From Vibrio zhugei (GTDB lineage: Bacteria; Pseudomonadota; Gammaproteobacteria; Enterobacterales; Vibrionaceae), in contig NZ_CP033078.1 in NCBI RefSeq assembly GCF_003716875.1, forward strand, positions 2,790,001-2,854,000: a stretch of 64,000 nt of DNA, given 5' to 3'. The translations under genes were made by a program, and so were the position numbers. Shown piece by piece: positions 39,866 to 49,335 of this stretch. Position 1 is the first letter of the stretch; the number at the start of each line of letters is the position of its first letter. Under the pieces are notes generated by a model, which was given only the letters and a program-made list of their open reading frames with translations, was not told the DNA's origin and ran no database searches.

Positions 39866-39987
39866 AATCACAGCTTACTCAATTTATTACGTTGAGAAAA
39901 TGGTATTTCCATACTGGATAAATGTCCAGTTTGTTCGTTAAATAATCCCCTCTACACTTAATGGTTTATTACTTGGGATAATAAGTC

Positions 39988-40893
39988 ATGGATGAACGCC
40001 GCGCGTTAGTGTTCGGAGTCAGTGCTGTTTTGCTTTGGTCAACGGTCGCCACCGCTTTCAAAATCACGCTGCAACAACTCACGCCACTGCAAATGGTCAC
40101 GGCTGCCAGCGTGGTCTCTTCTGCTGCATTGCTCATCATTTGTGCGGCAACAGGCAGAATGAAGCAAGTCTCTGAGCAATTTCTTGCATCGCCACTGTAT
40201 TACCTTTTAATGGGGCTCATTAATCCGCTGGCTTACTATCTCATTCTATTTAAAGCCTATTCCCTCTTACCTGCCTCACAAGCCCAAGCCATTAATTACA
40301 GCTGGGCGATTACGCTCACCGTCATGGCAGCGGTGTTCTTGGGTCAGCGCATTACGAAACAAGATTGGATTGCGGCATTGATGAGTTATGCCGGGGTCGT
40401 GGTCATCGCCACGCAAGGGCAATTACTCAACTTACACGTGACCAGTGTAGCGGGTGTCGGATTGGCGTTATTATCCACACTGTTATGGGCCGGCTATTGG
40501 ATTCTCAATACCAAGAATACCGCTGACCCGATCGTTAGCGTACTGCTCGGCTTTCTGGTGGCGGTGCCCATGTGCGTGATGTTATGTCTCTATCAGGGAG
40601 TGACATGGCAGTCCATTACTTGGCAAGGGTGGACTGCGGTCACTTATGTCGGGCTCTTTGAGATGGGGATTACATTTGTACTGTGGCTAAGTGCGCTTAA
40701 AAATACGCGAAATACGGCTAAAATAAGCAATCTAATCTTTATCTCGCCATTTATTTCGTTGATTCTCCTCGCCACCATCATTGGCGAAACCATTCATATT
40801 TCGACGCTGTTTGGGTTGGCAATGATCATCGGTGGTCTGGTATTTCAACAAACAAAACGTCCGCAGCGCAGTGCCACCGAGACCACCCACTAG
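39988..40893 (+). CDS. EamA/DMT-superfamily transporter
   Basis: A 301-residue membrane protein with ten transmembrane helices in two EamA repeats (about 5-140 and 150-290). The start MDERRALVFGVSAVLLWSTVATAFK and GLINPLAYYLILFKAYSLLPASQAQ are typical of DMT exporters of metabolites or amino acids (cited in part: ASQAQAINYSWAI). The substrate is unknown. It is convergent with araC, overlapping by 4 nt, so no terminator separates them. Confidence 0.85.
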   Translation: MDERRALVFGVSAVLLWSTVATAFKITLQQLTPLQMVTAASVVSSAALLIICAATGRMKQVSEQFLASPLYYLLMGLINPLAYYLILFKAYSLLPASQAQAINYSWAITLTVMAAVFLGQRITKQDWIAALMSYAGVVVIATQGQLLNLHVTSVAGVGLALLSTLLWAGYWILNTKNTADPIVSVLLGFLVAVPMCVMLCLYQGVTWQSITWQGWTAVTYVGLFEMGITFVLWLSALKNTRNTAKISNLIFISPFISLILLATIIGETIHISTLFGLAMIIGGLVFQQTKRPQRSATETTH

Positions 40894-41729
40894 GTAATTT
40901 GCTCGCGATATAGCTTAGGACTGACCCCAGCTTTTCGCTTAAACACGCGTGAAAAATACAACGGATCGGAGTATCCAACAATGCGACCAATGTGATTGAC
41001 CGAATAATGCGTGGTTACCAAGAGCTGCTTAGCACGGCTGATGCGTTGATCATCTCGCCATTGCGTCATGGTCATCTTGGTTTCATCGCGAAACAAGTGG
41101 CCCAGACGCGAAGGTGATAGACAGGCGTGAGCCGCCACATCTTCTAATGTGAAGTCTTGATTCAAATTCTGCGTCATGTAATTCATCGCCTCAATCACAC
41201 GGGGATCAAGCGGCTTACTGACAACATCAGGCTGCACAGATTTACAACGAATCAATAACTGCTCGAGTAAATTACTCGCTAAATCATTACGATACGGAAG
41301 ATCCGACTTCGCGGTATATTCAATATCAATAAACAGATCTTCAATGGCGTTAGTGACATTTTTAGGTAAACCACAGGTGGTGTACACACCGTTAATTTCG
41401 GTCTGCCACGTTAACCAATCATTCCAAAATGCTCGCGGACGAAAATAGATCCAACGATGAAACCATGAGGCACTGTCCGGGCTGCGCTGATAAAAATGCG
41501 CCGCACTTGGCGGAAACAGTAATAAATCGCCGGCTTGCACATTAAACGCGTGCTCGCCAGAAAAGATGGTGCCCTCACCTTTGCTCGTCAAATTGATGAT
41601 ATACCCTTTCATACCGCCTGGGCGGTCGATGGTAAAATCGAGTTCATCCCCTTCGATGATAGGGGTGAGTCCGGCGACGAGGTGAGCGTCAAAATTATAC
41701 CCCGGTTTTAAAGGATCGGTGTTTTGCAT
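40890..41729 (-). CDS. araC: Arabinose operon transcriptional regulator AraC
   Basis: A 279-residue AraC. The N-terminal arabinose-binding cupin carries DPLKPGYNFDAHLVAGLTPI and HRWIYFRPRAFWNDW, very close to E. coli AraC. The C-terminal domain has two helix-turn-helices (LEDVAAHACLSPSRLGHLF and the VNHIGRIVGYSDPLYFSRVFK region, cited in part). The start is ATG 41729 (an in-frame TTG lies 6 nt earlier). Unlike E. coli, araC is at the far end of the leftward ara unit rather than divergent from araB. A TTGATA-N17-GAATAA promoter candidate lies upstream. Confidence 0.94.
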   Translation of the reverse strand: MQNTDPLKPGYNFDAHLVAGLTPIIEGDELDFTIDRPGGMKGYIINLTSKGEGTIFSGEHAFNVQAGDLLLFPPSAAHFYQRSPDSASWFHRWIYFRPRAFWNDWLTWQTEINGVYTTCGLPKNVTNAIEDLFIDIEYTAKSDLPYRNDLASNLLEQLLIRCKSVQPDVVSKPLDPRVIEAMNYMTQNLNQDFTLEDVAAHACLSPSRLGHLFRDETKMTMTQWRDDQRISRAKQLLVTTHYSVNHIGRIVGYSDPLYFSRVFKRKAGVSPKLYREQIT

Positions 41730-41749
41730 ACCCAAGACTTCGCTGATGT

Positions 41750-41778
41750 TTATTCCACTAGTTTATGTCGTATATCAA
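41750..41778 (-). promoter_or_regulatory. Candidate araC promoter
   Basis: On the minus strand TTGATA (41773-41778) and GAATAA (41750-41755) are 17 bp apart in the gap before araC. It could give AraC a basal supply independent of the araB promoter. Confidence 0.4.
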
Positions 41779-41797
41779 TGATTTACGAATTACCAGT

Positions 41798-42319
41798 TCA
41801 CACTTTTTCTAGCACAATCCACTGAGTGGCGGAAAAAGCCTCTCTGAAGAAGTCAGTGGCAGAAGAATTGACGAGAAAATCGCTTGGTAAGCCATGTCGT
41901 CGTCGATGCCAATCACCTTTCATCGCGGGGAGCTGGGAAGAAGCGGACCGACATTCGGAGGGGGCGGTCATTTCAATATCATGGCGCAAGTCCAAACGGG
42001 TTGGAATGCTATTTCTCGCTAAATACTCAACCACTAACGCCCCGTCATCAAAATAGTAATTCATATTCATCGACAGCTTTTCTTCATGGTTCATTTGACA
42101 CCATTGCTCAATGCGGTCAGAGCGACAGCGGAACTTCCAAGTAATATTATCGAGCTCTATCGCTTCGCCATTATTTTCTATCGACAAGCGGCCTTTAAAT
42201 ACGGGCGTACTCCCGTAAGAAACATGAAATGTCGTGGGTTCAGAATCGGAAACGGTTAAATGCCACTGCTGATGAGTGATGAGATAGCCTTCCGAACAAT
42301 TGGTATCATCATTTGTCAT
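41798..42319 (-). CDS. Unknown 173-residue protein of the arabinose operon
   Basis: I do not recognise this protein. It looks soluble and beta-rich, with alternating hydrophobic and polar residues, several Trp (THQQWHL, DNITWKFRC, EQWCQMN) and no signal peptide or membrane segment. The C-terminal half has an unusual basic stretch (KGDWHRRRHGLPSDF). It lies between araA and araC on the same strand, 64 nt after araA and 68 nt before araC, so it is probably induced with arabinose genes. A role in arabinose metabolism or sensing is inference. Confidence 0.72.
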   Translation of the reverse strand: MTNDDTNCSEGYLITHQQWHLTVSDSEPTTFHVSYGSTPVFKGRLSIENNGEAIELDNITWKFRCRSDRIEQWCQMNHEEKLSMNMNYYFDDGALVVEYLARNSIPTRLDLRHDIEMTAPSECRSASSQLPAMKGDWHRRRHGLPSDFLVNSSATDFFREAFSATQWIVLEKV

Positions 42320-42340
42320 ACATACAACCTTAACTCAGCG

Positions 42341-42371
42341 AAGCTCCCTAATAAAGACAATCAGGGAGCTT
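42341..42371 (-). repeat. Intercistronic hairpin between araA and the unknown gene
   Basis: AGCTCCCT (42342-42349) and AGGGAGCT (42363-42370) form a perfect 8-bp stem around a 13-nt loop, with no U-run. It may attenuate transcription or protect the upstream mRNA, which would lower expression of the unknown gene and araC relative to araBDA. Confidence 0.55.
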
Positions 42372-42383
42372 TAACTGAAACGA

Positions 42384-43889
42384 TTAGATACCAGAATTCA
42401 TTCGGTAATAAACGCTGTTGGTTTTCAATTCATTTTTAAATGAACGCACATCGGTATTTTCATCAATCACCGCCATTTCCATACCAAGGATATCGGCATA
42501 ATTGCCGATGGTATCCAGTGATAATGCTTGGGTATAAACGGTATGGTGTGCGCCACCCGCATGAATCCAAGACGCAGCAGCCGTTTGTAGGTTAGGACGT
42601 GGTTCCCACAATGCATGTGCCACCGGAAGTTTTGGCAAGTCCGCTGGAGGCGTAACAGCATCCACTTTATTGACCAACATGCGGAAACGGTTCCCCAAAT
42701 CAATGACCGATACCGCCAATGCTTCACCTTGCTCGCCGGCGAATAATAAGCGAGGCACCTCACTGCGAATGCCAATGGTATGCGTGTGAATTTCCAAACG
42801 AGGTTTGTCTGCGGCAATCGATGGACACACTTCCAACATGTGCGCGCCCAATACTTGATCGCGAGGGCCACCAAAATTATAAGTGTAGTCTTCCATGAAA
42901 GACGTACCGCCAGGGAGTCCTTTTGCCATGGTTTTCATGATGTGAGTCATCGCAGAGGTTTTCCAGTCGCCTTCGCCACCGTAACCGAAGCCTTTCGCCA
43001 TTAGGCGCTGTGTTGCAAGCCCTGGTAGCGTATTAATCCCTGTGAGGTTCTCAAACGTATTCGTGAAAGCACTTGCCCCAACCGACTTCAAGAAACTTTC
43101 CATACCGGCTTCTAAACGCGCTTCGCGTTGCATGATTTTTAGCAAATCCGCATCTTGAAGAAGTTTCGGATCCATTTGATAAGTAGAAGCGTATTCATCC
43201 AGTAAGCTCGATACGTCACCCTCTGTGACCGCATTAACAGCCTCGGTCAACTCACCAAGACCGTACGCATTCACTTCATAGCCAAATTGGATTTGCGCAG
43301 ATACTTTGTTCCCTTCGGTGACGGCCACTTGGCGCATGTTGTCACCAAAACGCGCCACTTTGAGCTCTTGGCCAGCGTTAATGCCAATCGCCGCACGGCA
43401 CCAACCATCAATTTCAGAGTGAACCTCTGGGCTTTGCCAGTGACCTACAACCACTTTACGATCAATCCCTAAGCGTGTGCCGATGAACCCAAATTCACGG
43501 TCACCATGGGCGCTTTGGTGCAGGTTCATGAAGTCCATATCAATCGAATCCCACGGCAGTGCAGAATTAAACTGAGTATGTAAGTGTAGGAACGGTTTAT
43601 TGAGTTGAGATAAGCCAGCAATCCACATTTTCGCCGGTGAAAAGGTATGCATCCATAGCACTAAACCAATACAGTTTGGATCGTTGTTGGCAGCCCGACA
43701 TACCCCTTGGATTTCATCCGAGGTTTTTACAATGCCTTTTTCCACCATAGGCACGGAAATGGTATCAGATTGATTGAGGCCATCGACAATCGCCGCACTG
43801 TCTTGCGCCACTTGCTGAAGCACCTGTGAGCCGTAAAGATGTTGAGAACCAGTGAAGAACCAAATTTGTTTTTCGTTAAATACTTTCAT
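42384..43889 (-). CDS. araA: L-arabinose isomerase AraA
   Basis: AraA converts L-arabinose to L-ribulose and uses manganese. The 501-residue length is canonical. The start [20 protein letters not shown] is typical. The region [18 protein letters not shown] includes a catalytic Glu, FMEDYTYNF includes the second, and the metal-binding His residues lie in [12 protein letters not shown] and GAHHTVYT. It starts 15 nt after araD. Confidence 0.97.
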   Translation of the reverse strand: MKVFNEKQIWFFTGSQHLYGSQVLQQVAQDSAAIVDGLNQSDTISVPMVEKGIVKTSDEIQGVCRAANNDPNCIGLVLWMHTFSPAKMWIAGLSQLNKPFLHLHTQFNSALPWDSIDMDFMNLHQSAHGDREFGFIGTRLGIDRKVVVGHWQSPEVHSEIDGWCRAAIGINAGQELKVARFGDNMRQVAVTEGNKVSAQIQFGYEVNAYGLGELTEAVNAVTEGDVSSLLDEYASTYQMDPKLLQDADLLKIMQREARLEAGMESFLKSVGASAFTNTFENLTGINTLPGLATQRLMAKGFGYGGEGDWKTSAMTHIMKTMAKGLPGGTSFMEDYTYNFGGPRDQVLGAHMLEVCPSIAADKPRLEIHTHTIGIRSEVPRLLFAGEQGEALAVSVIDLGNRFRMLVNKVDAVTPPADLPKLPVAHALWEPRPNLQTAAASWIHAGGAHHTVYTQALSLDTIGNYADILGMEMAVIDENTDVRSFKNELKTNSVYYRMNSGI

Positions 43890-43904
43890 GATATTACCTT
43901 TTGC

Positions 43905-44657
43905 TTATTCGTTATTAGAAGAGGATTGGCCATAGTAGGCATTTGCGCCGTGCTTACGCAGATAATGCTTATCGAGTAATGCAGGATTTAAATGATCAAT
44001 CTGCGGATTAATTTGTAGAGTTTGCAAGGCCATATCGGCGACGACCTCCATAACGACGGCGTTGTAAACCGCTTTATCCGCATTTTTTCCCCAACTAAAT
44101 GGGCCATGCTCTTTGACGATGATGCCTGGAATTGCCAATGGGTCGTTATCGCCAATGGTTTCAGCAATGACAACCCCGGTATTGAGCTCATAGTCGTGTT
44201 TAATTTCTTCATCCGACAAAGCACGAGTACACGGGATATCTCCGTAAAAATAATCCGCATGCGTCGTACCAAGTGCTGGAATAGGTTTCCCCGCTTGCGC
44301 CCAAGAGGTCGCATGTTTGGAATGGGTATGCACCACACCGCCAATCTCGGGATACACACGATACAACTCTAGGTGTGTGGGGGTATCAGAAGACGGGTTG
44401 AGATCGCCCTCAATCACATGACCGTCAAGGTCGAGGACCACCATGTTCTCTGCCGATAGCTCATCATAATCGACCCCACTGGGCTTAATGACGACCAAGC
44501 CAGATTCACGGTCGATGCCGGACACATTGCCCCAAGTAAAAGTCACAAGGTTATGACGCTGCAGATCCAGGTTGGCTTGCCAGACTTGATGGCGCAATGC
44601 GCGAAGACGCTCATGTTGGTCTTGGGCAGGACGATTACGTGTCATTGATTCAGTCAT
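43905..44657 (-). CDS. araD: L-ribulose-5-phosphate 4-epimerase AraD
   Basis: AraD turns L-ribulose-5-phosphate into D-xylulose-5-phosphate, which enters the pentose phosphate pathway. It is a 250-residue class II aldolase-fold protein. The zinc ligands are [12 protein letters not shown] (two His) and the later His of [22 protein letters not shown] and [10 protein letters not shown] are family motifs. The start ATG 44657 has AGGAG 8 nt before it and overlaps the araB stop by 8 nt; a longer frame to 44741 is not used. Confidence 0.96.
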   Translation of the reverse strand: MTESMTRNRPAQDQHERLRALRHQVWQANLDLQRHNLVTFTWGNVSGIDRESGLVVIKPSGVDYDELSAENMVVLDLDGHVIEGDLNPSSDTPTHLELYRVYPEIGGVVHTHSKHATSWAQAGKPIPALGTTHADYFYGDIPCTRALSDEEIKHDYELNTGVVIAETIGDNDPLAIPGIIVKEHGPFSWGKNADKAVYNAVVMEVVADMALQTLQINPQIDHLNPALLDKHYLRKHGANAYYGQSSSNNE

Positions 44658-46353
44658 CGTTATGCTCCTGAGCTTGGTGATACTCTTCAATTTGTTCAAT
44701 GTGCTGACCAAGCGCTTTATAGTCACCATAGCGCTGAGCACGCTGTGATTTTAGCGCCTCGTTAGGTGTGAACACTTTATAGATGGGGCTTGCCATCGCT
44801 TTCTGCGCGGCGTCGGTATTGTCATAAACCCCCGCGGCTACCGCACCAAAAATGGCAGCACCGAGCGCACAACATTGTTCAGAGCGAACCACCGCAATAT
44901 CACGACCGATGACATCGGCACACACCTGCATCACATAAGGCGACTTCTGAGAAATGCCGCCAATGGCGAGCACCCGATGAACCTCGATACCTTGGTCGAC
45001 AAAACAATCAACGATCGCTTTGGCACCATGAGCGGTCGACTCAACTAAGCTGGCGAATAACGCTGGCGCTTCACTGCCTAAGTTAAGCTCGGTCAATGCC
45101 CCTTTAAGACGCTGATTTGCGTACGGCGTACGGCGGCCATTGTGCCAATCCATCGCCAGTGGTGAGTGATTATGAATGTGATACTGTTCCGCGGCTTCGG
45201 TAAGTAATGGAATCAATTTATCTTCAAAGACTTGCAGTGCATCCGTTTGTGAAGGCACCTGTTGGGCCATTTGGCGTAATGGCCAAGCCATTAGGTTTTT
45301 AAACCAAGCATAAATGTCACCAAACGCGGACTGACCCGCTTCAAGTGCGGTGAGATCCGGTAATGAACTGCCTTTCACCTGCCCACAAATACCGTGAATG
45401 GTCCGGTCGCCGACTTGTTCATGGTCAACCATTAAAATGTCACATGTTGACGTGCCAATGACTTTCACAAGATCATGGGCCCCTGCTCCAGCGCCCACGG
45501 CACCGGTATGACAGTCAAACTCACCGATGGCAACAGCAATGCCTTCAGGTAGGCCGAATCGGCTTGCCCATTCAGCAGACAAGCGACCCGCTTCTTGATC
45601 CGCGGTATACACTTTGTCAAACATGCGATCACGCAGACCACTGAGTGTTGGCGAAATCGCTGTTAAGAATTGTTCATCCGGTAAACCGCCCCAGCTCTCA
45701 TGCCACATTGCTTTGTGACCGGCCGCGCAAATGCCTCGTCGGAAATGATCGGGGTGTTGATTGCCAGAAATCAACGCGGGAATCCAATCGCACAGTTCCA
45801 CCCAGCTATAGGCGTGTTGAGCCACCGCATCATCTTGCTCACTGACAAAGGCCGCTTTCGCCCAGAACCATTCTGATGAGTAAATGCCACCGATGTAGCG
45901 CGTATAGTCAGGGAAGTCGCCACTATGCGCCAATTCATTAATACGCTCGGCTTTTTCAACAGCGGTATGGTCTTTCCATAAAACAAACATGGCATTAGGG
46001 TTTTCAGCAAACTCAGGACGTAATGCCAGTACATTGCCCTCTTTATCAATGGGCGCTGGGGTTGAGCCTGTGGTATCAACACCAATACCCACCACAGAGT
46101 GTGCAATATCATCGGAGACTTGGGATAAGGCTTCTTGTACCGCCGACGTCATGGCGTCGATGTAGTCCTGCGGATGATGACGGAATTGTGAATACTCAGG
46201 ATTGTTATACTTCCCTTCCATCCACCGTGGATAGTAGGTCACACCTGACGCGATCTCTTCACCACTTGATGCGTTAACTAAAAGGGCTCTAACTGAGTCA
46301 GAGCCAAAATCAAGGCCAATGACGTGAGCTTGATCTGCAGAGATATTTTCCAT
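44650..46353 (-). CDS. araB: Ribulokinase AraB
   Basis: AraB phosphorylates L-ribulose with ATP. It is a 567-residue FGGY-family kinase. The N-terminal phosphate motif is [15 protein letters not shown] (about 12-26), the sugar site is around [15 protein letters not shown], and the ATP-binding motif is [15 protein letters not shown] (about 470). It is the first gene of the leftward unit araB-araD-araA-unknown-araC. An AraC-operator pair and a TATAAC -10 lie upstream. Confidence 0.97.
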   Translation of the reverse strand: MENISADQAHVIGLDFGSDSVRALLVNASSGEEIASGVTYYPRWMEGKYNNPEYSQFRHHPQDYIDAMTSAVQEALSQVSDDIAHSVVGIGVDTTGSTPAPIDKEGNVLALRPEFAENPNAMFVLWKDHTAVEKAERINELAHSGDFPDYTRYIGGIYSSEWFWAKAAFVSEQDDAVAQHAYSWVELCDWIPALISGNQHPDHFRRGICAAGHKAMWHESWGGLPDEQFLTAISPTLSGLRDRMFDKVYTADQEAGRLSAEWASRFGLPEGIAVAIGEFDCHTGAVGAGAGAHDLVKVIGTSTCDILMVDHEQVGDRTIHGICGQVKGSSLPDLTALEAGQSAFGDIYAWFKNLMAWPLRQMAQQVPSQTDALQVFEDKLIPLLTEAAEQYHIHNHSPLAMDWHNGRRTPYANQRLKGALTELNLGSEAPALFASLVESTAHGAKAIVDCFVDQGIEVHRVLAIGGISQKSPYVMQVCADVIGRDIAVVRSEQCCALGAAIFGAVAAGVYDNTDAAQKAMASPIYKVFTPNEALKSQRAQRYGDYKALGQHIEQIEEYHQAQEHNDD

Positions 46354-46385
46354 GACAGCTCCATTAAGGTTCGGAATTGCTAGCA

Positions 46386-46391
46386 GTTATA
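46386..46391 (-). promoter_or_regulatory. Candidate -10 element of the araB promoter
   Basis: The minus strand reads TATAAC. Seventeen base pairs upstream, a poor -35 (TGGTTG, 46409-46414) overlaps the edge of the proximal AraC half-site, the same geometry as E. coli pBAD, where AraC substitutes for a good -35. Confidence 0.6.
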
Positions 46392-46412
46392 CTCGCTTCA
46401 TTTCGCTTCAAC

Positions 46413-46450
46413 CATGAATCAAGACGCTACAAATATGGACAAAATTGTCA
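46413..46450 (-). promoter_or_regulatory. AraC operator pair I1-I2 of araB
   Basis: On the minus strand TGACAATTTTGTCCATA (46434-46450), a 4-bp gap, and TAGCGTCTTGATTCATG (46413-46429) form two direct half-sites with the 17-4-17 spacing of E. coli araI1-araI2. The distal one keeps TTTTGTCCATA and the proximal one keeps TAGC-N7-T.CAT. Confidence 0.75.
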
Positions 46451-46584
46451 CAACCTTCAAATCGTGCGCTCGCTAAAGAAAATCATAAAAATCAAAAAAA
46501 GACCCAGTTCACAAAAAAAATGGCGTACAAAAGCGCTAAAAACGTCAAAACAGGTCAATAAAGAAAGGTTATTGAGATCTAGCT

Positions 46585-46622
46585 CATAGATTCACAAACT
46601 AAACGAATGGATAAAACCGCTA
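46585..46622 (-). promoter_or_regulatory. AraC operator pair upstream of araF
   Basis: On the minus strand TAGCGGTTTTATCCATT (46606-46622) is followed by 4 bp and TAGTTTGTGAATCTATG (46585-46601). The first matches TAGC-N7-TCCATA at 9 of 10 positions. The pair points away from araF and toward araB, about 170 bp from the araB operator, so it could activate araF from upstream and also loop to the araB site. Confidence 0.7.
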
Positions 46623-46633
46623 CTTTCATTTGT

Positions 46634-46649
46634 TGTGATTTTAGTCACT
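46634..46649 (+). promoter_or_regulatory. CRP site of the araF promoter
   Basis: TGTGA-TTTTAG-TCACT matches 9 of 10 conserved CRP positions. An AATAAT -10 (46672-46677) puts the site near -41.5, the class II activation position, and no good -35 is present. Confidence 0.78.
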
Positions 46650-46725
46650 TCACGAATTCATAAACACAGCAAATAATGAAGGCGAACCCTATATCTATAA
46701 AATACACATCAGCGGATGAACAACT

Positions 46726-47736
46726 ATGAAACTGAAAACCCTACTTGCAACAACAGCCCTGACCGGCTTAACGTTACTGAGCGCTTCAGCCAGCGCTTTT
46801 TCCCTTTTTGGTTCCGACGACGATGACACCTTAAAACTCGGTTACTTGGTCAAACAACCTGAAGAACCATGGTTTCAAACTGAATGGGCATTTGCCGAAA
46901 AAGCCGGCAAGGATTACAACTTTGACGTCATTAAGATGGCCGTTCCTGACGGAGAAAAAACCCTTAATGCCATTGATACTCTTGCGGCAAGTGGCGCCAA
47001 AGGATTTGTGATCTGTACCCCTGATCCCAAATTAGGCCCTGCGATCATGGCCAAAGCTAAGAGCTACGGTCTAAAAGTGATGACCGTGGATGATCAATTT
47101 TTGAATGCCAAAGGCCAACCCATGAAACAAGTACCTTTGGTTATGATGGCTGCCAGTCAAATTGGTCAGCGTCAAGGTCAAGAATTAGTGAAAGAAATGA
47201 AAAAACGCGGCTGGGATCAATCCAACACAGCGGTTATGGCCATCACAGCGGACGAACTTGATACGGCACGCCGTCGCGTTGACGGTGCGATTAAAGCCAT
47301 CAAAGCCTCTGGATTCCCTGCGGATAACATTCACCGTGTACCAACCAAAACCAATGACATTCCTGGCGCTCTCGATGCCGCGAACTCACTATTGGTTCAA
47401 TATCCAAATGTTAAACAATGGCTCATTGTTGGGATGAACGACAACACAGTTCTTGGCGGTGTCCGTGCGACAGAAGGTCAAGGCTTCAATGCGAGTAATG
47501 TTATTGGTATTGGCATCAACGGCGTTGATGCGGTCAATGAACTGGCGAAGTCTAAACCAACGGGTTTCTACGGCTCGCTGCTTCCAAGTCCTGACGTGCA
47601 TGGCTACAAGAGTATTGAATCACTTTACAAGTGGGTAAAAGATGGTGTTGAACCGAAGAAATTTGTTGAAGTCACCGATGTTGTTCTCATCACTCGCGAC
47701 AACTACAAAGAAGAACTAGCGAAAAAAGGCCTGTAA
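46726..47736 (+). CDS. araF: L-arabinose ABC transporter substrate-binding protein AraF
   Basis: Periplasmic arabinose-binding protein, 336 residues, with a Sec signal peptide (1 to about 24, cleavage near SASA-F). The mature part is very close to E. coli AraF: LGYLVKQPEEPWFQTEWAF, AVPDGEKTLNAIDTLAASGA and MNDNTVLGGVRATEGQGF. It is the first gene of araFGH, divergent from araB across a 372-bp control region with AraC and CRP sites. A hairpin follows the stop. Confidence 0.96.
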   Translation: MKLKTLLATTALTGLTLLSASASAFSLFGSDDDDTLKLGYLVKQPEEPWFQTEWAFAEKAGKDYNFDVIKMAVPDGEKTLNAIDTLAASGAKGFVICTPDPKLGPAIMAKAKSYGLKVMTVDDQFLNAKGQPMKQVPLVMMAASQIGQRQGQELVKEMKKRGWDQSNTAVMAITADELDTARRRVDGAIKAIKASGFPADNIHRVPTKTNDIPGALDAANSLLVQYPNVKQWLIVGMNDNTVLGGVRATEGQGFNASNVIGIGINGVDAVNELAKSKPTGFYGSLLPSPDVHGYKSIESLYKWVKDGVEPKKFVEVTDVVLITRDNYKEELAKKGL

Positions 47737-47777
47737 TTCTCACCCTCTGAACATCATAAAACAATAAAGCATGATTC

Positions 47778-47796
47778 GCGGCAACCTCGTTGCCGC
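47778..47796 (+). repeat. Hairpin between araF and araG
   Basis: GCGGCAAC-CTC-GTTGCCGC, a perfect 8-bp stem followed only by TTTG. It probably stabilises the araF message and gives more binding protein than transporter. Confidence 0.65.
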
Positions 47797-47820
47797 TTTG
47801 CAACCAAAGGAGAGAAGGTC

Positions 47821-49335
47821 ATGGATAATACTCCTTCGTACCTAGAATTTTGTAATATTTCCAAGCACTTCCCAGGTGTAAAAGCACTGAAAAATATCAG
47901 TTTTAAAGCCAATAGCGGAAGCATACACGCGCTTATGGGAGAAAATGGGGCGGGTAAATCCACCCTACTAAAAACACTCAGTGGCTTACATCAGCCCACC
48001 GAAGGTCATTTCAATATTGATGGCAAAGAGTTCACCTTTACCAATGCCAATGATGCTCTGGATCAGGGAATCGCCATCATCTATCAAGAGCTCAACCTTG
48101 TGCCAGAGCTCAGTGTCGCCGAGAATATTTTTTTAGGGCAATATCCCACCCGCAATGGCAGTGTCGACTTTGACACCCTCAACCAAAGAGCCCGTGAGCA
48201 ACTGGAGCGCTTAGGGGAATACTTCGATCCATCGTATCCACTGAAAAACTTCTCTATTGGTCAGTGGCAGATGGTAGAAATTGCCAAAGCATTAAGCCGA
48301 AATGCACAAATCATCGCGTTTGATGAACCAACCAGTAGCTTGTCACAACGCGAAATCGAGAACCTCTTTAAAGTCATTCGTGAACTTCGTGATTCAGGAA
48401 AAATCATTCTTTATGTCTCACACCGTATGGAAGAAATTTTCCAGCTGTGCGATGCATTAACCATTTTTAAAGATGGCACCCACGTGGAAACGTTTCACGA
48501 TCTCAGCCAACTGACACACGAGCGCCTCGTTGAATTAATGGTTGGTCGAGAAATCAACGATATTTATAACTATCGACCACGTCCAATCGGAAAAAGTGGC
48601 TTGCGTTTAGACAATCTAGAAGGTCCCGGTCTCACGGCTCCCATCTCGTTAGATATCAAGCAAGGCGAAATTCTTGGCTTATTTGGTTTGGTGGGCGCAG
48701 GTCGCACAGAACTCACACGGCTCATTTTTGGTGCCGAGAAAGCCACCAAAGGCACCATCTATCACCATGGGGTTCCGCTGAGTGTCAAAAAACCGGAAGA
48801 CGCCATTCGTGCTGGCATTACCTTGTGTCCGGAAGATCGCAAAGCGGACGGCATCGTGCCGATTTTATCCGTCGCAGAAAATACCAATATCAGTGCCCGT
48901 CGCTGGCACTTGCGCTTAAAAAGCATGATTGATTTCAAATGGGAAGGCGATAATGCTCAGAAACAGCGTAAGGCCCTGAATATTAAAACCTCCTCATTAG
49001 AACAGCGGATTGGCGATCTCTCCGGTGGTAACCAACAAAAAGTGATTTTAGGGCGTTGGTTATCGACCGCAATGAGTGTGATCTTACTGGATGAACCCAC
49101 ACGCGGTATCGATATTGGCGCGAAGTCTGAAATTTACGAATTAATTTTTAAGTTAGCCGAGAATGGTGTCACGGTGTTAGTGGTCTCGAGCGACTTACCA
49201 GAGGTGCTCGGTATTTCTGACCGTCTTTTAGTGATGAAAGAAGGCGCGCTCTCCGGCGAATTACAACGTAATGAATTTAATGAACAAACTGCACTCCGTT
49301 TCGCCATGATTGGCAAAGACCAGAACGCGGCTTAA
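47821..49335 (+). CDS. araG: L-arabinose ABC transporter ATP-binding protein AraG
   Basis: A 504-residue duplicated ABC ATPase of the sugar (CUT2) class. The first domain has Walker A GENGAGKST (about 39-47) and Walker B IIAFDEPTS. The second has the degenerate Walker A GLVGAGRTE, signature LSGGNQQKV and Walker B VILLDEPTRGID. GGAG precedes the ATG. It energises AraH, which is broken in this window. Confidence 0.95.
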   Translation: MDNTPSYLEFCNISKHFPGVKALKNISFKANSGSIHALMGENGAGKSTLLKTLSGLHQPTEGHFNIDGKEFTFTNANDALDQGIAIIYQELNLVPELSVAENIFLGQYPTRNGSVDFDTLNQRAREQLERLGEYFDPSYPLKNFSIGQWQMVEIAKALSRNAQIIAFDEPTSSLSQREIENLFKVIRELRDSGKIILYVSHRMEEIFQLCDALTIFKDGTHVETFHDLSQLTHERLVELMVGREINDIYNYRPRPIGKSGLRLDNLEGPGLTAPISLDIKQGEILGLFGLVGAGRTELTRLIFGAEKATKGTIYHHGVPLSVKKPEDAIRAGITLCPEDRKADGIVPILSVAENTNISARRWHLRLKSMIDFKWEGDNAQKQRKALNIKTSSLEQRIGDLSGGNQQKVILGRWLSTAMSVILLDEPTRGIDIGAKSEIYELIFKLAENGVTVLVVSSDLPEVLGISDRLLVMKEGALSGELQRNEFNEQTALRFAMIGKDQNAA

